Below are positions 7,317-9,538 of a stretch of 9,538 nt of DNA, piece after piece; position 1 is the stretch's first letter; each line of letters starts with the position of its first letter. The position numbers were made by a program, and so were the translations under genes. The stretch is from an uncultured Sediminibacterium sp. (GTDB lineage Bacteria > Bacteroidota > Bacteroidia > Chitinophagales > Chitinophagaceae): assembly GCA_937907555.1 (NCBI GenBank), contig CALEST010000316.1, forward strand, positions 1 through 9,538, read 5' to 3'. The notes beneath the pieces were generated by a model. That model saw only the letters and a program-made list of their open reading frames with translations, did no database searches and was not told the DNA's origin.

Positions 7317-7823
7317 ATGAAACAACTGACTATTTACAGAATACTCTCCTTTATATTGGTTCCCGTTGCTTTTTTCATTGCCATCATTGATATTTTTGTA
7401 CTGCTTATGGGGCTTTCCGGCAATCCAGCCATGTTGTTTATTGCATTTGTGATGGCCTGTTTGGTTATTTATGTATTTGCCTCTCTTCGTTTTTTATTGA
7501 ATGGAATTGGCAATCAGCGCCAGTGCAGTCAATCGCTAAAGGACTGGATAAAAGTAAATGCCTATGGTACGCTATTTATTGCCGGTATGTTTTTCCTGAA
7601 TTCTTCAGGAGTATTTTTTCTGGGGGATTTACAATTGCAGCAAATGCTGACGGACGTAATGGAACAACAACCCGAACTGGCGGGGCAGATTTCAATGGAA
7701 ACCATGGTAAGCATGTTTAAAACAGTAGCGGTTATCATGTTTGTGGTGAGCATTACTGCCATTATTCATGTTCAGATCAGTTTCAGGCTTTTGCGTAAAT
7801 ACGCCTATTTATTTGGACAATAG
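7317..7823 (+). CDS. Four-helix integral membrane protein of unknown function
   Basis: I do not recognise this 168-residue protein. It has four hydrophobic segments: about 7-31 (ILSFILVPVAFFIAIIDIFV), 37-60, 80-101 (LFIAGMFFL) and 129-152. Helices 3 and 4 are separated by a polar segment with LQLQQMLTDVMEQQPELAG, which is probably outside or on the membrane surface. The C-terminus is short and basic (RLLRKYAYLFGQ). There is no signal peptidase site and no cysteine or histidine cluster. The ATG at 7317-7319 immediately precedes helix 1. It is transcribed divergently from padR across a region with a palindrome, so PadR control is plausible but unproven. The efp promoter begins about 20 bp after its stop, with no terminator hairpin between, so some read-through into efp is possible. 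Confidence 0.75.
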   Translation: MKQLTIYRILSFILVPVAFFIAIIDIFVLLMGLSGNPAMLFIAFVMACLVIYVFASLRFLLNGIGNQRQCSQSLKDWIKVNAYGTLFIAGMFFLNSSGVFFLGDLQLQQMLTDVMEQQPELAGQISMETMVSMFKTVAVIMFVVSITAIIHVQISFRLLRKYAYLFGQ

Positions 7824-7843
7824 TTGGCTAAAATGCAAGCTAA

Positions 7844-7874
7844 TTTGTTGTTTCCATCGTATTTCCTACTTTTG
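7844..7874 (+). promoter_or_regulatory. efp: efp promoter, -33 and -7 elements of Bacteroidota type
   Basis: TTTG at 7844-7847 is followed after 19 bp by TACTTTTG at 7867-7874, a perfect TAnnTTTG. This matches the known Bacteroidota arrangement (TTG, about 19 bp, TAnnTTTG) and is the best promoter in the window. The next bases are CAACCG. Transcription would start near 7880, leaving a leader of about 30 nt before the efp ATG, ending in an A-rich stretch. Confidence 0.75.
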
Positions 7875-7912
7875 CAACCGTCTTATCCAGACACTATATT
7901 AAAAAAAATTAT

Positions 7913-8479
7913 ATGGCAACAACTTCCGACATCAGTCGTGGCATGATTTTAAAATTGGATGGCAATTTATACTCTGTTGTAGAATTTGGTGAAAACAAGA
8001 CTGCCAGAGCTGCAGCCAAAGTTTGGGCTAAGTTGAAAGGAGTAGACAATAAGCGCTCTATCGAAAAAACCTGGAACAGTGGTGAGAACATCTTCCCGGT
8101 AAGAGTAGAGAAGAAAGCTTTTCAATTCCTTTACAAGGACGAAACAGGTTATAACCTGATGAACAATGAAACATTTGAGCAAATTGCGTTATCAGAAGAA
8201 ATGATTGACGCACCTCAGTTTTTAATGGATGGTTCTGAGGTTTTTGTATTCATCAACACAGAAACCGAACAACCTATTGGTGCTGAATTACCTGAAAAAA
8301 TTGTAGTAAGAATTACTTATTGCGAACCAGGATTAAAGGGTGATACTGCAACCAGAGCATTAAAAGCTGCAACCATTGAAACAGGAGCTACCGTTATGGT
8401 GCCTTTGTTTGTTGATCAGGATGAATTAATCCGCATCAATACCAAAACCGGAGATTACGTTGAGCGCGTAAAAGAATAA
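7913..8479 (+). CDS. efp: Elongation factor P, Arg32-type tip loop
   Basis: This 188-residue protein has the normal EF-P length. EF-P binds between the ribosomal P and E sites and rescues ribosomes stalled at proline runs. Domain I (about 1-64) is KOW-like, and the middle and C-terminal OB domains carry NNETFEQ (about 83-89) and the EF-P signature (EPGLKGDTATRALKAATIETG, then VPLFV and RINTKTGDYVERV). The functional loop is unusual. The common PGKG with modifiable Lys34 is absent, and the loop reads GENKTARAAAKVWAKL. A gap-free alignment with Pseudomonas EF-P (NKSGRNAA) places Arg32 at the tip, the residue rhamnosylated by EarP there. Whether it is modified here is unknown, and no earP or epm genes lie in the window. 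The ATG at 7913-7915 gives the expected MATTSDI start. It has its own promoter, and a hairpin follows the gene. Confidence 0.97.
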   Translation: MATTSDISRGMILKLDGNLYSVVEFGENKTARAAAKVWAKLKGVDNKRSIEKTWNSGENIFPVRVEKKAFQFLYKDETGYNLMNNETFEQIALSEEMIDAPQFLMDGSEVFVFINTETEQPIGAELPEKIVVRITYCEPGLKGDTATRALKAATIETGATVMVPLFVDQDELIRINTKTGDYVERVKE

Positions 8480-8498
8480 ATTACCGGATTGCCGGATA

Positions 8499-8535
8499 AA
8501 AATGACCTGAACAAATTGATTCAGGTCATTTTGTT
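8499..8535 (+). terminator. Intrinsic terminator after efp
   Basis: The stem pairs AATGACCTGA (8501-8510) with TCAGGTCATT (8521-8530), extended to about 13 bp by A-T pairs on both ends (8499-8511 with 8520-8532). The loop is about 8 nt. The T run is broken (TTTTGTTT), so termination may be partial. Confidence 0.75.
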
Positions 8536-8573
8536 TACAAACAGAAAATCCGCTGTTTTTATTAAAAAAAGGC

Positions 8574-8580
8574 TATTTTG
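8574..8580 (+). promoter_or_regulatory. Possible -7 element of accBC
   Basis: TATTTTG followed by CCCCC resembles the other promoters of this window (a TTTTG-C core), but the spacing inside the element is one base short of TAnnTTTG. It lies 50 bp before the accB ATG. No clear -33 box is seen. Tentative. Confidence 0.35.
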
Positions 8581-8630
8581 CCCCCGATTTCAGTAAAAAA
8601 TAACTGTTTTTACCCCTAAAATTGCCATTT

Positions 8631-9101
8631 ATGGACTTAAAGCAAATCCACGAGTTAATTAAAATCATCAACAAAAGTAATATTGGAGAAATCAGCATTG
8701 AGGATAAGGATGGTAAAGTGACCATCAAGCAGAAGGAAGAACCTGCTGTTACCGTGGCAGCTGCTCCAAGTCATCAAGTGTATACCACTGCTGCCCCTGC
8801 ACCGGTGCCAGCTGCTGCTCCTGCGGCGCCTGCTGCAGCCCCTGCACCCAAGGCAGATAACCTTATTACCATAAAGAGTCCAATGATTGGTACTTTCTAC
8901 CGCAGATCTGCTCCGGACAAACCAATTCTTGCTGATGTAGGTGCAGAAATTGCTCCAGGTAAAGTGGTTTGTATTATTGAAGCGATGAAACTATTCAATG
9001 AAATTGAAAGTGAAGTGAAAGGAACCATTGTGAAAGTACTGGTGGATGATGCAAGCCCAGTAGAGTATGATCAGCCATTGTTCCTGGTTGAACCGGCTTA
9101 A
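8631..9101 (+). CDS. accB: Acetyl-CoA carboxylase biotin carboxyl carrier protein (BCCP)
   Basis: This 156-residue BCCP carries the biotin that shuttles carboxyl groups from biotin carboxylase to the carboxyltransferase in the first step of fatty acid synthesis. Residues 1-37 are the N-terminal domain (MDLKQIHELIKIINKSNIGE, then ISIEDKDGKVTIKQ), about 38-74 are a flexible Ala/Pro linker (PAPVPAAAPAAPAAAPAP), and 77-156 are the biotinyl domain. Biotin is attached at Lys120 in EAMKLFNE, and the thumb-like segment SPMIGTFYRRSAPDKP typical of the ACC-type BCCP is present. The ATG at 8631 is chosen over an in-frame TTG at 8622, since the conserved N-terminus begins at MDL. The accC gene follows after 26 bp with no terminator, so the two form an operon. 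A separate small BCCP and BC pair indicates the multisubunit acetyl-CoA carboxylase rather than an acyl-CoA carboxylase with fused subunits. Confidence 0.97.
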   Translation: MDLKQIHELIKIINKSNIGEISIEDKDGKVTIKQKEEPAVTVAAAPSHQVYTTAAPAPVPAAAPAAPAAAPAPKADNLITIKSPMIGTFYRRSAPDKPILADVGAEIAPGKVVCIIEAMKLFNEIESEVKGTIVKVLVDDASPVEYDQPLFLVEPA

Positions 9102-9127
9102 TCGATTCTTTACCTTAAAAAAATTAC

Positions 9128-9538
9128 ATGTTTAAAAAAATACTAATTGCCAACAGAGGTGAGATTGCTTTACGTGTAATCAGAACCTGTAGGGAAATGG
9201 GCATTAAAACTGTAGCTGTATATTCAACTGCTGACAGAGATAGCCTTCACGTTAAGTTTGCAGATGAAGCGGTTTGTATTGGAAAGCCGCAGAGTAGTGA
9301 TTCCTATTTGAACATTGCCCATATAATGGCTGCTGCAGAAATTACCAATGCAGATGCCATTCATCCTGGTTACGGATTTCTGGCAGAGAATGCAAGATTC
9401 TCTCAGATTTGTGCAGACCACGGTATAAAATTTATTGGCCCAACACCTGATATGATCAGTAAAATGGGAGATAAGATTACCGCTAAGGAAACCATGATTA
9501 AAGCGGGTGTTCCAGTGGTGCCAGGTGGAGAAGGATTG
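9128..9538 (+). CDS. accC: Biotin carboxylase, subunit of acetyl-CoA carboxylase, 3'-truncated by window
   Basis: The first 137 codons are visible and the frame is open to the window end. The start MFKKILIANRGEIALRVIRT is the classic biotin carboxylase N-terminal signature. Next come VYSTADRDSLHVKFADEAV, then IHPGYGFLAENARF and FIGPTPDMISKMGDK, all conserved in the N-terminal domain. The window cuts at VPVVPGGEGL, the start of the glycine-rich ATP-grasp loop, so the catalytic core is not visible. The enzyme uses ATP and bicarbonate to carboxylate the biotin on AccB. The ATG at 9128-9130 follows accB by 26 bp, consistent with translation from the same mRNA. The family is certain. The assignment to acetyl-CoA carboxylase rests on the adjacent accB. 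Confidence 0.97.
   Translation, partial: MFKKILIANRGEIALRVIRTCREMGIKTVAVYSTADRDSLHVKFADEAVCIGKPQSSDSYLNIAHIMAAAEITNADAIHPGYGFLAENARFSQICADHGIKFIGPTPDMISKMGDKITAKETMIKAGVPVVPGGEGL

Noticed and set aside
8484..8495. CCGG-ATTG-CCGG small hairpin after efp
   Set aside because: The stem is only 4 bp and has no T run. The stronger hairpin at 8499-8532 is the likely terminator.
8622..8630. TTG at 8622 as the accB start
   Set aside because: It adds only three residues before an ATG that starts the conserved MDLKQIHELIKI segment. ATG is the more likely start.
8784..8854. GCT/CCT-rich stretch as a DNA repeat array
   Set aside because: It encodes the Ala/Pro linker of BCCP, a known low-complexity segment, with no exact repeating unit at DNA level.

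Overview
The window looks like chromosomal DNA of a Bacteroidota member, most likely Chitinophagaceae or a close relative. This rests on four signs: GC content near 40% by eye, no clear Shine-Dalgarno sequences before starts, several TAnnTTTG-type -7 promoter elements (the Bacteroidota housekeeping pattern), and protein sequences of Bacteroidota character. Most of the window is core housekeeping sequence, with one small membrane/regulator module in the middle.

Layout. 1-1025 (+): 3' part of an FAD-dependent oxidoreductase of the protoporphyrinogen oxidase/amine oxidase-like type. It converges on a minus-strand pair at 1043-3463: a YbjJ-like MFS transporter followed 12 bp later by rarA, the AAA+ replication-fork maintenance ATPase. 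A 106-bp divergent promoter region (3464-3569) separates these from aspS (3570-5396, +), which ends in a strong hairpin terminator. Next is a minus-strand operon (7182 down to 5462): a PadR regulator overlapping by ATGA a four-helix membrane protein with a HAAS/DUF1700-like N-terminus, followed by a diverged, AT-rich paralogue. Divergent from padR is an unrecognised four-helix membrane protein (7317-7823, +). The 119-134 bp between them holds an 18-bp perfect palindrome and an 8-bp tandem repeat, good candidates for PadR operator sites. The window ends with efp, accB and the start of accC (7913-9538, +): elongation factor P and the biotin carrier and biotin carboxylase of acetyl-CoA carboxylase.

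Main points of interest. (1) The EF-P lacks the usual PGKG tip loop. A gap-free alignment from memory with Pseudomonas EF-P puts Arg32 at the functional tip, in a loop reading NKTARAAA, so this is an Arg-type EF-P outside the groups best known for it. (2) The PadR / twin HAAS-like / divergent membrane protein module carries its own palindromic control region and has no recognisable effector enzyme. (3) The MFS and aspS promoters are divergent and closely interleaved, and the MFS leader is very short. No RNA genes, CRISPR arrays, insertion sequences or phage genes were seen. No intergenic stretch exceeds about 150 bp.
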